Under the pieces are notes generated by a model. The model was not told the origin of the DNA, did not search any database, and saw only the letters and a list, made by a program, of their open reading frames with translations. A stretch of 64,000 nucleotides of DNA from Flavobacterium flevense (lineage in GTDB: Bacteria; Bacteroidota; Bacteroidia; Flavobacteriales; Flavobacteriaceae), in contig NZ_FRCC01000002.1 in the NCBI RefSeq assembly GCF_900142775.1, positions 186,001 to 250,000 on the forward strand, given 5' to 3'. The first letter of the stretch is position 1. Each line of letters opens with the position of its first letter. Shown here piece after piece: positions 9,090 to 18,054 of the stretch. Made by a program: the position numbers and the translations under genes.

Positions 9090-10328
9090 TTATAAATTTC
9101 CAATACTATCTAATTCTCTTTTTAAAGGCTCGATCGTTTTCATAAATCGGGCTTTATTAGCACTTTCCATTGGAGTTCCGGTAGGCAGCTTTAATCTTAG
9201 GGCATCTACCTGTACCCCATTTTTCCAGAAACGATAACAAACGTGAGGTCCTGTTGCTAAACCGGTACTTCCCACACGACCTATAACATCCCCCTGATTT
9301 ACATGTTGTCCGCGTCGTACTAAGATTTTTGACATGTGTAAATATTGAGTTGAGTAAGTTCCGGTATGTTTTACTTTTACATAATTCCCGTTTCCGGCGG
9401 TATAACCTGTTCTTTCAACCACTCCTGATGCTGTAGTCATAATAGGCGTTCCTGTAGGAGCCGCATAATCAGTCCCTTTATGTGCTTTCCATCGATGTTG
9501 CACAGGATGAAATCTACGGGCTGTAAACCGGGAAGTAATTCTGCTGAACTTAATAGGGGATTTCAGGAAAAAGTTTTTCATTGTTTTTCCGTCTTCATCA
9601 TAATAATCAATTTTGCCGGAACTTTGATTTTGTACAAAAGGAAAAGCATACATAATTTTACCTTTGTATTCAAAAAAAGCTCCTTCTATAGTACTGACAC
9701 CATTATAAATAGAATCGTTTATGTAACGTTCATTAAAAATAATACCAAAACGATCGCCTTTCTTGAGTTTAAAAAAGTCAATAGACCAGGAGTAAATTTT
9801 TGTAATCCTGTTTGCTAAATTGGGTTCTACGCCTGAATTAGATAAGGTTTCAGATAAAGATCCTTTTAAAACTCCGGTGATAGATCTTCGTTTAATAGTT
9901 ACCGGTCGTACTTTTTTATGAGCAACTACGGCTGAATCGCGTAAGTCAAAAACATAATACGTTAAGTCATTAGGCTGGTAAACAAAAACCTGAAGTTTGT
10001 TTGTTTTATCCTTAGAACGCAGCATGGTAAAAACTCTGTTAGGCCTGATACTGCGTACGTCAAATGTATCTTTGACACTGTTTACAATCTCATAAATCTG
10101 ACGGTCTCCAATATTTTGTTTATTCAGAATAGTTCCAAAAGTATCTCCTCTTTTAACAGTGTCATGAACTACATTATAGTCGGCAAAATTAAATCCGAAA
10201 TCAGCATTACCTTTTTTAGGAATTATTTTTTGAACGGCTTTTTTCTTCTCAGTTTCAGTGTCTGATTTTTTACATGATACTGATACTACTAAGACTAATG
10301 CAATTATAATTGTTAAAACGTATTTCAA
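9090..10328 (-). CDS. M23 family metallopeptidase lipoprotein
   Basis: 412 residues starting at a TTG; this start is chosen because a lipoprotein signal (MKYVLTIIIALVLVVSVSC, Cys19) follows at once. Residues 55-105 resemble an OapA/LysM-like module (RGDTFGTILNKQNIG). The peptidase domain at 265-380 has the zinc ligands H283 and D287 in HKGTDYAAPTGTPI. The usual second motif HxH reads GPHVCYRFW, so the third zinc ligand is Cys364 instead of His. Such enzymes cut peptidoglycan cross-links in the periplasm. Last gene of an operon with DUF3108 and tryptophan dioxygenase, 38 bp downstream of the latter. Confidence 0.9.
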   Translation of the reverse strand: MKYVLTIIIALVLVVSVSCKKSDTETEKKKAVQKIIPKKGNADFGFNFADYNVVHDTVKRGDTFGTILNKQNIGDRQIYEIVNSVKDTFDVRSIRPNRVFTMLRSKDKTNKLQVFVYQPNDLTYYVFDLRDSAVVAHKKVRPVTIKRRSITGVLKGSLSETLSNSGVEPNLANRITKIYSWSIDFFKLKKGDRFGIIFNERYINDSIYNGVSTIEGAFFEYKGKIMYAFPFVQNQSSGKIDYYDEDGKTMKNFFLKSPIKFSRITSRFTARRFHPVQHRWKAHKGTDYAAPTGTPIMTTASGVVERTGYTAGNGNYVKVKHTGTYSTQYLHMSKILVRRGQHVNQGDVIGRVGSTGLATGPHVCYRFWKNGVQVDALRLKLPTGTPMESANKARFMKTIEPLKRELDSIGNL

Positions 10329-10366
10329 ACTCTTATCTATTTATTCAATTTTACTTATTATTCTTG

Positions 10367-11299
10367 TTATTCTTGTCCCCAATTAGCCAATTCGACCTCA
10401 CTCCATAATTGCGGAAAAAATATTCTTTTTTGATATTTAGGATGCATGTATTTACGCCAGTCGCTTCCTCCAGTTGCTTCTCCGTCACCCATACCGCTTT
10501 GATCAATGTACTTTATAGCAACATTTAAATGCTGCATTACCCAGGTAATATTTACAGTATAATCAAAATGGCGCATAGCCTCTTTTAAAGCAGCTGATTC
10601 CTGATCCTCAACAGGAAGTTGTTTGTATTTTTGCCAAATATTTATTGGCTTATACTCTTCCATAAAATCCAGAAAAACAGCTTTGTATTTTTTTTCGAAA
10701 ACTTCTAAGGTGTAGGTTTTTTTTCCTGTATGATAGTCTTTTCCGGCGGCTTGCCAATACAACATTTCAAACGCATTTTCATTTGAAATAGTATTATCAA
10801 ATGATTTTCTAAAGCGATTATCAATTAAATTAACTAAATCAGTGGCACAAAATTCAATTAAACGGTATTGTGCACTCTGAAATCCTGATGCCGGAGTAAG
10901 TGTATTTCTAAATTTCATGTATTGCGCTACATCCATACCATTTTCCATAATGGAAAAAGAGTTAGTCAGCATATCAAAATAGCGACTAATACGCAGGAGT
11001 CTTTCTGTAAAAAAGCCGGCATTATTATTTTCAGCATGAGTGATTTGATTCATTTCCCAAAGAATCATTTTGAATATCAATTCATTTGTTTGATGATAGA
11101 GAATAAAGACCATTTCATCAGGGAGTACGGTTCTTTGAACTTGTAAATTCAACAGCGCATCAGTCTGGATATAATCCCAATAAGTAGTGGGTTTTGACCA
11201 AAGCAAACCTTCGAGTTGCGTATCCGTTTTTTGATTTATAGATTCGTATTTCTTTTCGATCTCTTTTAAAATACTTGCTGTATTCTCATTAATATTCAT
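10367..11299 (-). CDS. tryptophan 2,3-dioxygenase
   Basis: 310 residues. The helical all-alpha heme enzyme is recognised by YHQTNELIFKMILWE near residue 70, the R-containing GFQSAQYRLIE region, and VMQHLNVAIKYIDQSGMGDGEATGGSDWRKYM toward the end in separate blocks (MGDGEATGGSDW is the substrate-loop signature). It opens the indole ring of L-tryptophan to N-formylkynurenine. Its ATG overlaps the last base of the DUF3108 stop codon, so the two are translationally coupled. No other kynurenine-pathway gene is nearby. Confidence 0.95.
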   Translation of the reverse strand: MNINENTASILKEIEKKYESINQKTDTQLEGLLWSKPTTYWDYIQTDALLNLQVQRTVLPDEMVFILYHQTNELIFKMILWEMNQITHAENNNAGFFTERLLRISRYFDMLTNSFSIMENGMDVAQYMKFRNTLTPASGFQSAQYRLIEFCATDLVNLIDNRFRKSFDNTISNENAFEMLYWQAAGKDYHTGKKTYTLEVFEKKYKAVFLDFMEEYKPINIWQKYKQLPVEDQESAALKEAMRHFDYTVNITWVMQHLNVAIKYIDQSGMGDGEATGGSDWRKYMHPKYQKRIFFPQLWSEVELANWGQE

Positions 11300-12069
11300 T
11301 ACTTTTTTATTTTAAACGGACCTTTCAATCCTTTGAAAGCATCCAAATCGGCTTTGAGTGAACCTACAGCTAAATCAGCCTTAATACGGAGAGGTAATCT
11401 GTTTTGATCATCAGATACCCAAACCGTTAAACTCTCTTTTTCTTTAAAAACACGTCCTGATTGAACTAAAGGTTTAAAAACCATTGAAGATACGACCCCA
11501 AATTTAGTTGTAATATCCTGACGACCCACAAATTTTAACTTAAATTTTGTGGTTTCATCATCAAAAAACATATCTATCTCTATAGACTCTCCCGGTTTGA
11601 TTTTATCTATTGTAGGATAATTTCTTAAGTAATAAAAAGTCGATAAAATATCCTGAGTGTTTTTTGGGATGACAAATGTTTTTTCAGTTTTCTTTTTATA
11701 ATCTTTTACTGTAACTCTGTTAGACGACTGATTAAAAAAGCCTTCCTGATTTTTAGTATAACCACCTTCATTAATGTTTCTCACAAACTGATACGGATTA
11801 CCTGAATCTTTATCAATGTAACTTTCATAAACATCGACAACTTTGAAAAAAAAGCGCGATACACCTGTTGTGTATCCTTTACCCACAACATGAAAAACTT
11901 TTTTATTATGTACAGTAGCGTCTTTAACTTCAAGGGTAGCATATCCTGCATTTACAAATCCGTAGTGGATGCGGAATTTAAACCACTCTCCCACACCATA
12001 AGCGTTATCATTTTGTGAATAAATATTGGCAGTTACAATCAATAATAATAGTAGGATTATTTTTTTCAT
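11299..12069 (-). CDS. DUF3108 domain-containing exported protein
   Basis: 256 residues with a signal peptide (MKKIILLLLLIVTANIYSQ). The rest is beta-rich with the DUF3108 hallmarks GEWFKFRIHYGFVNAGYATLEV and a C-terminal VWVSDDQNRLPLRIKADLAVGSLKADL. Function of the family is unknown; predicted periplasmic or outer-membrane-associated. First gene of the operon, preceded by a good promoter (12116-12147). Confidence 0.88.
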   Translation of the reverse strand: MKKIILLLLLIVTANIYSQNDNAYGVGEWFKFRIHYGFVNAGYATLEVKDATVHNKKVFHVVGKGYTTGVSRFFFKVVDVYESYIDKDSGNPYQFVRNINEGGYTKNQEGFFNQSSNRVTVKDYKKKTEKTFVIPKNTQDILSTFYYLRNYPTIDKIKPGESIEIDMFFDDETTKFKLKFVGRQDITTKFGVVSSMVFKPLVQSGRVFKEKESLTVWVSDDQNRLPLRIKADLAVGSLKADLDAFKGLKGPFKIKK

Positions 12070-12115
12070 AATTTACTTTTAATAAGTTTATTGATTAAAC
12101 TTGCAAAATTTGTTC

Positions 12116-12147
12116 CAAATATATTAAAACAAAAAAACTCAGTCAAA
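12116..12147 (-). promoter_or_regulatory. promoter of the DUF3108-TDO-M23 operon
   Basis: On the minus strand, TTTG (12144-12147), a 20-base spacer and TATATTTG (12116-12123) match the Bacteroidota -33/-7 consensus. The predicted start is near 12109, 40 bases before the ATG. The -33 box lies in the loop and arm of the hairpin at 12133-12163. Confidence 0.65.
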
Positions 12148-12239
12148 TAATGACTGAGTTTTTATGCTATTAACCAACCAAAAAATTATAAATTATTAAA
12201 TTTATATAAATCAAAAGGAAACCACCCCTTTTGTTTTGA
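12131..12239 (-). ncRNA. candidate small RNA with intrinsic terminator
   Basis: A minus-strand -7 box TATCTTTG (12245-12252) would start a transcript near 12239. It would carry a 5' hairpin CAAAAGG / CCTTTTG enclosing GGTGGTTT, an AT-rich middle, the motif TTTTGGTTGGTT, and end in the perfect hairpin AAAAACTCAGTCA / TGACTGAGTTTTT with a T7 tail. No open frame of useful size is present. A clear -33 box is missing. It could instead be a leader that is attenuated before the DUF3108 gene. Inference from sequence only. Confidence 0.4.
12133..12163 (-). terminator. perfect 13-bp hairpin with T tract (both strands)
   Basis: 13-bp perfect stem (12133-12145 with 12151-12163), 5-base loop, T-rich on both sides. 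It cannot simply end the patatin gene, which stops more than 300 bases upstream; it fits as the end of the candidate small RNA. Confidence 0.75.
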
Positions 12240-12483
12240 TATAGCAAAGATAAGGCAAGAAACTACGATTTTTATAATAAAAATTCAGTTTAACAAAATT
12301 TTAAAATAAGATTCGCAATCAATGGTGTTTTTTTTTACTTATCATAAAAAAACTAATGATAAAAAATAAAAGTGATAATTTTCGCTTAAAATTTGGAACT
12401 CTAAAAAATAGCCCCTTTAGAATTATGGCTTTTTTTTAACACTAAAAACGGGGGATTTTTATCAAAAATGGCTTTGCTAAGCA

Positions 12484-14685
12484 TTAAAAAGGAAACCCAA
12501 CACTAAACCAGGTATAGTTTGCATTAGTTTCTGGTGACCAGCTGCGTTTTATTTCAATAGGACCTATAGCGGTTTCTAATCCGTATCCTAATGCGTATCC
12601 GGAAATTTTAGGAATAGAAATCCAGTCGACTGTAGAAAAAATGTCATCTCCTATATTAGCATAGTTAGCTGTAAAATTGACATGATTGTTTTTGAAGATT
12701 TCATAATCAAATGTCGCACTCGATTTAATATAACTGTTCCCTCCAAGGCTTAAAAAATCATAGCCGTAAAAATGACTGAAATTATTGGAAACATTATAGC
12801 CAAAACCTCCCAGAATGAAATTAAAAAAAGAAACGCTTTTTTGGCCAAATGAAAAACCTGCTTCCGATTGAATTTTTAAATTCGCCGATTTGAACAAATG
12901 AAAAGCAACACCGAAATTAGCTTTTGCAATCGAAAAAGGCTCAAATTCTTTAGTATAATCCGAAGAATACAAATAAGAATGAATGTCAGCTGAAAAACTC
13001 CAGCCTTTTTTAGGGAAAAAAACATCATCAAAAGAATCAAAATTCAAGCGTGCAAAAACACTCACGTAATCACTTTTATCAATTTTAGGATCAGTATTCG
13101 CTAAAGTCTTCGAATTAATATTCAAATATTTGTATTCCAGTCCACCGCCAATTAAAAAATGCTGGGCAAATAAAGTTTGCAAATACAATTGATTTGTAAA
13201 ATCATATAAATCCACATTTAGGGAATTAACACCTAAACCATTGAGATCTAAATTACTTATTTGTCCTTCTACATTCCGGTTAAACTGGTTTAGATACGAC
13301 TTGAAACCTACACTTATATTGTATCCGTTTTCAATATAATAATCAAAATTGTACCTGAAATTATCTCCTAAAATAACATCTAAAGAAGCGACATCATTCT
13401 TGAAAAAATTCTTTTTATGTGTTAGATTAACTAAAACTGCGCTTTTATAAAGTCCGTCATAATGCATTCCAAACTTTAAATACATATTAGTTGGATTTTC
13501 TTTTAAAACCAGATTTAAATCATCCCCTTCTTCGTTTTTCTCAAAATAATAATCAATTGCACTAAAGTTTCCGGTGGCATTCAAATTATTAATTCCGGTT
13601 TGCAATTGGTCATAACTAATTTTAGTATCCGGTTTAAACCGTAATTTACCAAAGATATAGTCCTTCGTATAATTCTTTAATTTATTACAATTAATATTTG
13701 AAATCTGTAAACTGTCTGTTTGATTCTTTAATCCTGGTTTTTTATAATTTCCTGACTGTGCTCCTAATTGTTTCAACCTTTCAAAAACCGAAAAAGCGGC
13801 TTCCTCTCCCTTACCCACAATTTCTTTACCGCTGTCAAACGACATTACACCATAATCTTTAATATCTGGCCGGATATAAATATCTGTTTTTAAAATATTC
13901 TCTTTCATTTTATCAATCGAATGAAGATTGGTAATCTGAACCAGAATTTTTGTAGCATCATTAAGGGCATTTCGATCCAATAAATCATTTTGAACATCAA
14001 CCCCAATAATAATATCAGCACCTAATTTCCTGATCTCATCAATGGGATAATTATTAACCACACCTCCATCAACCAAAAAGCGATCCTGGTATTCTACAGG
14101 AGAAAATAACGACGGAAAAGCCGAACTGGCAATCATTGCTCTGGCTAAATTTCCTTTATTCAAAATAACCTGTTCGCCTGTTTCAATATCCGAACCAATA
14201 CATAAAAACGGAATGGATAACTTATTAAAATCCCTTACATGCCGAACATTTCTGGTTATCCTGCTCAATAAATTGAAATTATACAAACCTTTAGAAAGCG
14301 CATCCGGTATTCCTATTTTATATTTATTAAAAGGCAATACCAATGCATATACCTCATCGTTCCTTTTTTCATAAAAATTCTTAGTTTCTCTGGGGATGTA
14401 ATCACTTAACAATTCGTCAAAATCCGTTTTATGAAAAATAGAATCCAGCTGAGCGGCATTATAACCCGCTGCATACAATCCGCCAACCACAGCTCCCATA
14501 CTGGTTCCGCCAATGTAGTCAATTTTAACTCCGGCTTCTTCTAAAACTTTAAGAACACCTATATGAGCAAAACCTTTTGCCCCGCCGCCACTTAATACCA
14601 ATCCTATTTTTGGTCTGTCTTTTTTTTGTGCAAACAAGTTCAAACCACTACACAAAAGGAGCAATAAAAGGATGGATTTCTTCAT
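12484..14685 (-). CDS. patatin-like phospholipase fused to BamA-like outer-membrane barrel
   Basis: 733 residues with a signal peptide (first 19). The patatin domain (about 25-230) has the oxyanion loop SGGGAKGFAHIGVL, the nucleophile elbow GGTSMGAVVGG and the catalytic Asp in DGGVVNNYP. A POTRA-like segment follows near 325-395, then a C-terminal 16-strand type barrel of the surface-antigen/Omp85 family ending in ...WFSVGFPF. This is the PlpD/type Vd layout: a lipolytic enzyme made with its own barrel. It lies 29 bp downstream of uvrC on the same strand. Confidence 0.9.
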   Translation of the reverse strand: MKKSILLLLLLCSGLNLFAQKKDRPKIGLVLSGGGAKGFAHIGVLKVLEEAGVKIDYIGGTSMGAVVGGLYAAGYNAAQLDSIFHKTDFDELLSDYIPRETKNFYEKRNDEVYALVLPFNKYKIGIPDALSKGLYNFNLLSRITRNVRHVRDFNKLSIPFLCIGSDIETGEQVILNKGNLARAMIASSAFPSLFSPVEYQDRFLVDGGVVNNYPIDEIRKLGADIIIGVDVQNDLLDRNALNDATKILVQITNLHSIDKMKENILKTDIYIRPDIKDYGVMSFDSGKEIVGKGEEAAFSVFERLKQLGAQSGNYKKPGLKNQTDSLQISNINCNKLKNYTKDYIFGKLRFKPDTKISYDQLQTGINNLNATGNFSAIDYYFEKNEEGDDLNLVLKENPTNMYLKFGMHYDGLYKSAVLVNLTHKKNFFKNDVASLDVILGDNFRYNFDYYIENGYNISVGFKSYLNQFNRNVEGQISNLDLNGLGVNSLNVDLYDFTNQLYLQTLFAQHFLIGGGLEYKYLNINSKTLANTDPKIDKSDYVSVFARLNFDSFDDVFFPKKGWSFSADIHSYLYSSDYTKEFEPFSIAKANFGVAFHLFKSANLKIQSEAGFSFGQKSVSFFNFILGGFGYNVSNNFSHFYGYDFLSLGGNSYIKSSATFDYEIFKNNHVNFTANYANIGDDIFSTVDWISIPKISGYALGYGLETAIGPIEIKRSWSPETNANYTWFSVGFPF

Positions 14686-14714
14686 AAAACAATATTCTTC
14701 TTTATTATTTAAAA

Positions 14715-16514
14715 TCAGCTTGTTGTGGTTCTGTAAAAATCGGTAATTTTTTTGGCTTTTGATAATCCTACAACGTCCGAAATCTCTTTTTCTGTTGCCA
14801 ATTTCAATCTTTTAACACTTTTAAAGTGTTTTATTAACGTTTGCATCGTTTTTTCGCCAATGCCCGGAATGGATTCTATCGAAGAATTCAAAGCCGCTTT
14901 ACTTCTTTTATCCCGATGATGGGTGATACCAAAACGATGTGCTTCGTTTCGCAATTGCTGAATAACTTTTAAAGTTTCCGATTTTTTATCTAAATATAAC
15001 GGAACAGAATCTCCGGGATAAAACAATTCTTCGAGTCTTTTTGCAATACCTATAATACTTATTTTTCCACGCAATCCTAAATCATCTAAACTCTTTAAAG
15101 CCGATGACAACTGTCCTTTTCCTCCATCAATAATGATAAGCTGCGGTAAAGGCTGTTCTTCATCGAGCATTCTTTTATAACGCCGGTAAACCACTTCTTC
15201 CATTGACGCAAAATCATTAGGCCCTTCTACCGTTTTGATATTAAAATGGCGGTAATCTTTCTTGCTGGGTTTTCCATCTTTAAAAACCACACAGGCCGAA
15301 ACAGGATTGGTTCCCTGGATGTTAGAGTTATCAAAACATTCAATATGCCTTGGTTCTGTGGGCAAAAGCAAATCTTTTTTCATTTGCGCCATAATCCTGT
15401 TAGTATGCCTGTCAGGATCTACAATTTGCAATTGCTTTAATTGTTCAATACGGTAAAATTTAGCATTCCGAATTGACAAATCTAAAATCTGCTTCTTATC
15501 TCCTAATTGCGGTACGGTGACTTTGATGTTTTCACCTAAATCAATTGCAAACGGCACAATAACTTCTTTAGACAATAACTGAAAGCGTTCTCTTAATTCT
15601 ACAATAGCCAGTTCCAGCAATTCTTCATCCGTTTCAGCTAATTTTTTCTTGATTTCCAAAGTATGCGAACGAATAATAGAACCGTGCGAAATTTGTAAAA
15701 AATTCACATAAGCAGCACTTTCGTCAGAAACAATAGAAAACACATCAATATTGGTGATTTTAGGATTGATAATCGTAGAACGAGATTGGTAATTTTCTAA
15801 AACCTCTATTTTTTCCTTTATCTTTTGCGCTTCTTCAAAATGCATTTTTTGTGCCTGCTCCATCATCAGCTTTCTGAAATCTTTCAAACTTTCCTTGAAA
15901 TTTCCTTTCAGAATTTCGCGGATAGCATCTACTTTTTTCTGATATTCTTCTAATGTTTCTAAACCTTCGCAAGGTCCTTTGCAGTTGCCAATATGATATT
16001 CCAGACACACTTTAAACTTTCCGCTTTCAATATTAGATTCGCTTAAATCATAATTACACGTACGGAGCGAGTACAATTCTTTGATAAGATCTAAAATGGT
16101 ATGAACTGTTTTAAAACTGGTATAGGGGCCAAAATATTCGGAACCGTCCTTAACCATTCGGCGGGTAGAAAATATTCTCGAAAAAGGTTCTTTCTTGATA
16201 CAAATCCACGGATAACTTTTATCATCTTTTAAATTGATATTGTAACGCGGCTGAAGCGTTTTTATCAAATTGTTTTCTAATAAAAGCGCATCGGTTTCAG
16301 TAGGAACCACAATGTGTTTTATGACTACAATTTTTTTTACTAAAACATTCGTTTTAGCCGTATCATGAATTTTGTTAAAATAAGAAGAAACGCGTTTTTT
16401 TAAATTTTTGGCTTTGCCAACATATAAAATTTTGCCTTCTTTATCATAATACTGATAAACACCGGGGCCATCGGGTAAAGTTTGTATTTGAAGTTCGAGA
16501 GCTGGGATAGGCAT
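14715..16514 (-). CDS. uvrC: excinuclease ABC subunit C
   Basis: 599 residues. The N-terminal GIY-YIG nuclease (GPGVYQYYDKEGKILYVGKA) makes the 3' incision, the UVR helix pair (MHFEEAQKIKEKIEVLENYQ) binds UvrB, the RNase H-like domain (HIECFDNSNIQGTNPVSACV ... LIIIDGGKGQL) makes the 5' incision, and the C-terminus carries tandem HhH motifs (IPGIGEKTMQ, VVGLSKAKK). Cys residues in the CxxC-like cluster near 165-182 are present. Nucleotide excision repair, cytoplasmic. Confidence 0.97.
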   Translation of the reverse strand: MPIPALELQIQTLPDGPGVYQYYDKEGKILYVGKAKNLKKRVSSYFNKIHDTAKTNVLVKKIVVIKHIVVPTETDALLLENNLIKTLQPRYNINLKDDKSYPWICIKKEPFSRIFSTRRMVKDGSEYFGPYTSFKTVHTILDLIKELYSLRTCNYDLSESNIESGKFKVCLEYHIGNCKGPCEGLETLEEYQKKVDAIREILKGNFKESLKDFRKLMMEQAQKMHFEEAQKIKEKIEVLENYQSRSTIINPKITNIDVFSIVSDESAAYVNFLQISHGSIIRSHTLEIKKKLAETDEELLELAIVELRERFQLLSKEVIVPFAIDLGENIKVTVPQLGDKKQILDLSIRNAKFYRIEQLKQLQIVDPDRHTNRIMAQMKKDLLLPTEPRHIECFDNSNIQGTNPVSACVVFKDGKPSKKDYRHFNIKTVEGPNDFASMEEVVYRRYKRMLDEEQPLPQLIIIDGGKGQLSSALKSLDDLGLRGKISIIGIAKRLEELFYPGDSVPLYLDKKSETLKVIQQLRNEAHRFGITHHRDKRSKAALNSSIESIPGIGEKTMQTLIKHFKSVKRLKLATEKEISDVVGLSKAKKITDFYRTTTS

Positions 16515-16585
16515 TTTTAGATTGTAAATTAACTATTCTTAAAATTGATTTTTTGAAATTGTTATTGCTATTGAAATTTAAAATC

Positions 16586-16622
16586 AGCCACAGATGAAAC
16601 GGATTTTACTGATTTTCACAGA
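16586..16622. repeat. dispersed CCACAGATGAAACGG-type filler
   Basis: The stretch between uvrC and the fic gene contains GCCACAGATGAAACGG and ATTTTCACAGATT, an imperfect repeat of the 'CACAGAT' kind often seen as intergenic filler in Bacteroidota. Only one copy is clear in this window. Confidence 0.3.
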
Positions 16623-17948
16623 TTATTTATTTTCTTTTTCGGCAATTTTTTGTTCGATGAATTCTTTGTGACGTTTTACTTCAATTTGGATAATCTTATT
16701 AATTGTTTTTTCATCAAGAACATCCGAATATGATAATTGTATTATTCTTCCATTACTCATATTAAAATAGTAAAATTTCTCTTCAAATCTTATACTAATT
16801 TCACTTAGGTAGCTAAGTCCTTTTAGTTCTTCTCTTTTTAACCCAATAAATAAAATTTTCACATCCAAAACATTCTCAATCAAATAAACATCGACTTTTT
16901 TAAAATAATCGATTAATGGATTATTTTTAACTAATCCCATATTATCTAACTCAATATCAAAATTTACATCAGAATATAACTTGCCAAATTTCAACATCTT
17001 TAATTTAAATTTTTCAATAAAATTTATAATTGAAAAGTTAAATAATTCTTTTAATTTTTCAGCTTTATTATAACTATACTTAATCTTAGTTTTACTCAAC
17101 CGCTGCTCCAACAAAGCAATTTCCTTATCCAAATCATCCTCTTCCTCAATATCTTCTCCATTGGCGCCTGCAATCATTATTTCAAGAGAACGAATTAAAT
17201 TCTGAGCAATATATTCCACAAAGGCTTCAATATTTCCTGCATCGGCAAGTTGTAATACTGCAAAATAATTAGCTTTATCTTCGGTTTTAATAATTACTGG
17301 TGGGAAATCAAATTTCATTAAGATAAAATTCATCAAAATCCGCGCTGTTCTACCATTTCCATCATCAAAAGGATGAATTCGAATGAATTTATAGTGAAAT
17401 TCTGCCGCTAAAAAAATGGGATTCACCTCCTTTTGTTCGCTTTTTTCTCTATACCAATTAATTAAATCGGTCATCTTAGAAGGTGTTTCTTCTGGAGTAG
17501 CAAAATAAAATATTTCCCCTGTTTTTGTCTTTACATGATTGGGAGAGGTTTTATAACTCCCTACATTGATTCGTTTTTTTGTTGGTTTTCCATCAGGAGT
17601 AATGGCATCAACTTCGTAAGATTGTTTTAACAAAAGAGTATGCAACTCCCTAATAAAATTTTCATTTAATGGATAGTCGCCTTTTACAACATCAATTACC
17701 CAATTAATAGCCTCATTATGACCTGTAATTTCAAAATGATCTTGCAGAGGTTTTCCCTGAGCAGTTATTCCAAATAAAATCAGAGCTTTGGTTTCCCCAT
17801 AAGTCAATGAATTTCCTTCAAGATGATTGGAATGATAATTCCAGTCCAAACGGAATTTTTGCATAATTCGTTCTTCTTGTATCTTATCAATTGGTCGTAA
17901 ATTATCCAATTGATTCTTGAGATATATTGCCTTACTGATGTTTTCCAT
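16623..17948 (-). CDS. Fic family protein with N-terminal inhibitory motif
   Basis: 441 residues. The Fic motif HPFDDGNGR (residues 192-200) followed by TARILMN is complete, with the catalytic His192, so AMP-transfer from ATP to a protein hydroxyl is expected. Residues 40-45 read S-N-H-L-E-G, fitting the [S/T]xxxE[G/N] inhibitory helix, here N-terminal (class II), so activity is probably self-restrained through Glu44. The C-terminal 180 residues hold a charged helical stretch and a small domain I cannot name. It stands alone on the strand; no partner antitoxin gene adjoins it. Confidence 0.9.
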   Translation of the reverse strand: MENISKAIYLKNQLDNLRPIDKIQEERIMQKFRLDWNYHSNHLEGNSLTYGETKALILFGITAQGKPLQDHFEITGHNEAINWVIDVVKGDYPLNENFIRELHTLLLKQSYEVDAITPDGKPTKKRINVGSYKTSPNHVKTKTGEIFYFATPEETPSKMTDLINWYREKSEQKEVNPIFLAAEFHYKFIRIHPFDDGNGRTARILMNFILMKFDFPPVIIKTEDKANYFAVLQLADAGNIEAFVEYIAQNLIRSLEIMIAGANGEDIEEEDDLDKEIALLEQRLSKTKIKYSYNKAEKLKELFNFSIINFIEKFKLKMLKFGKLYSDVNFDIELDNMGLVKNNPLIDYFKKVDVYLIENVLDVKILFIGLKREELKGLSYLSEISIRFEEKFYYFNMSNGRIIQLSYSDVLDEKTINKIIQIEVKRHKEFIEQKIAEKENK

Positions 17949-18054
17949 CTGAGTTTTCTATTATTGTCTAACAAATTTACAAATAACATTTTTCTAAAAC
18001 GAAAAAACAATTCATAACATATAATTATATATTTTTAGCTTTTTAATTCTGCAA

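Larger units (their letters stand above)
12070..12483. other. 414-base gap holding a promoter, a terminator and a candidate small RNA
   Basis: The left part holds the promoter of the DUF3108 operon and a strong hairpin; the middle holds a minus-strand transcript candidate (12131-12239). The right 230 bases, next to the patatin gene stop, are very AT-rich with one weak hairpin on the minus strand (AGCC / GGCT near 12398-12434) that may end the patatin transcript. Confidence 0.5.
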
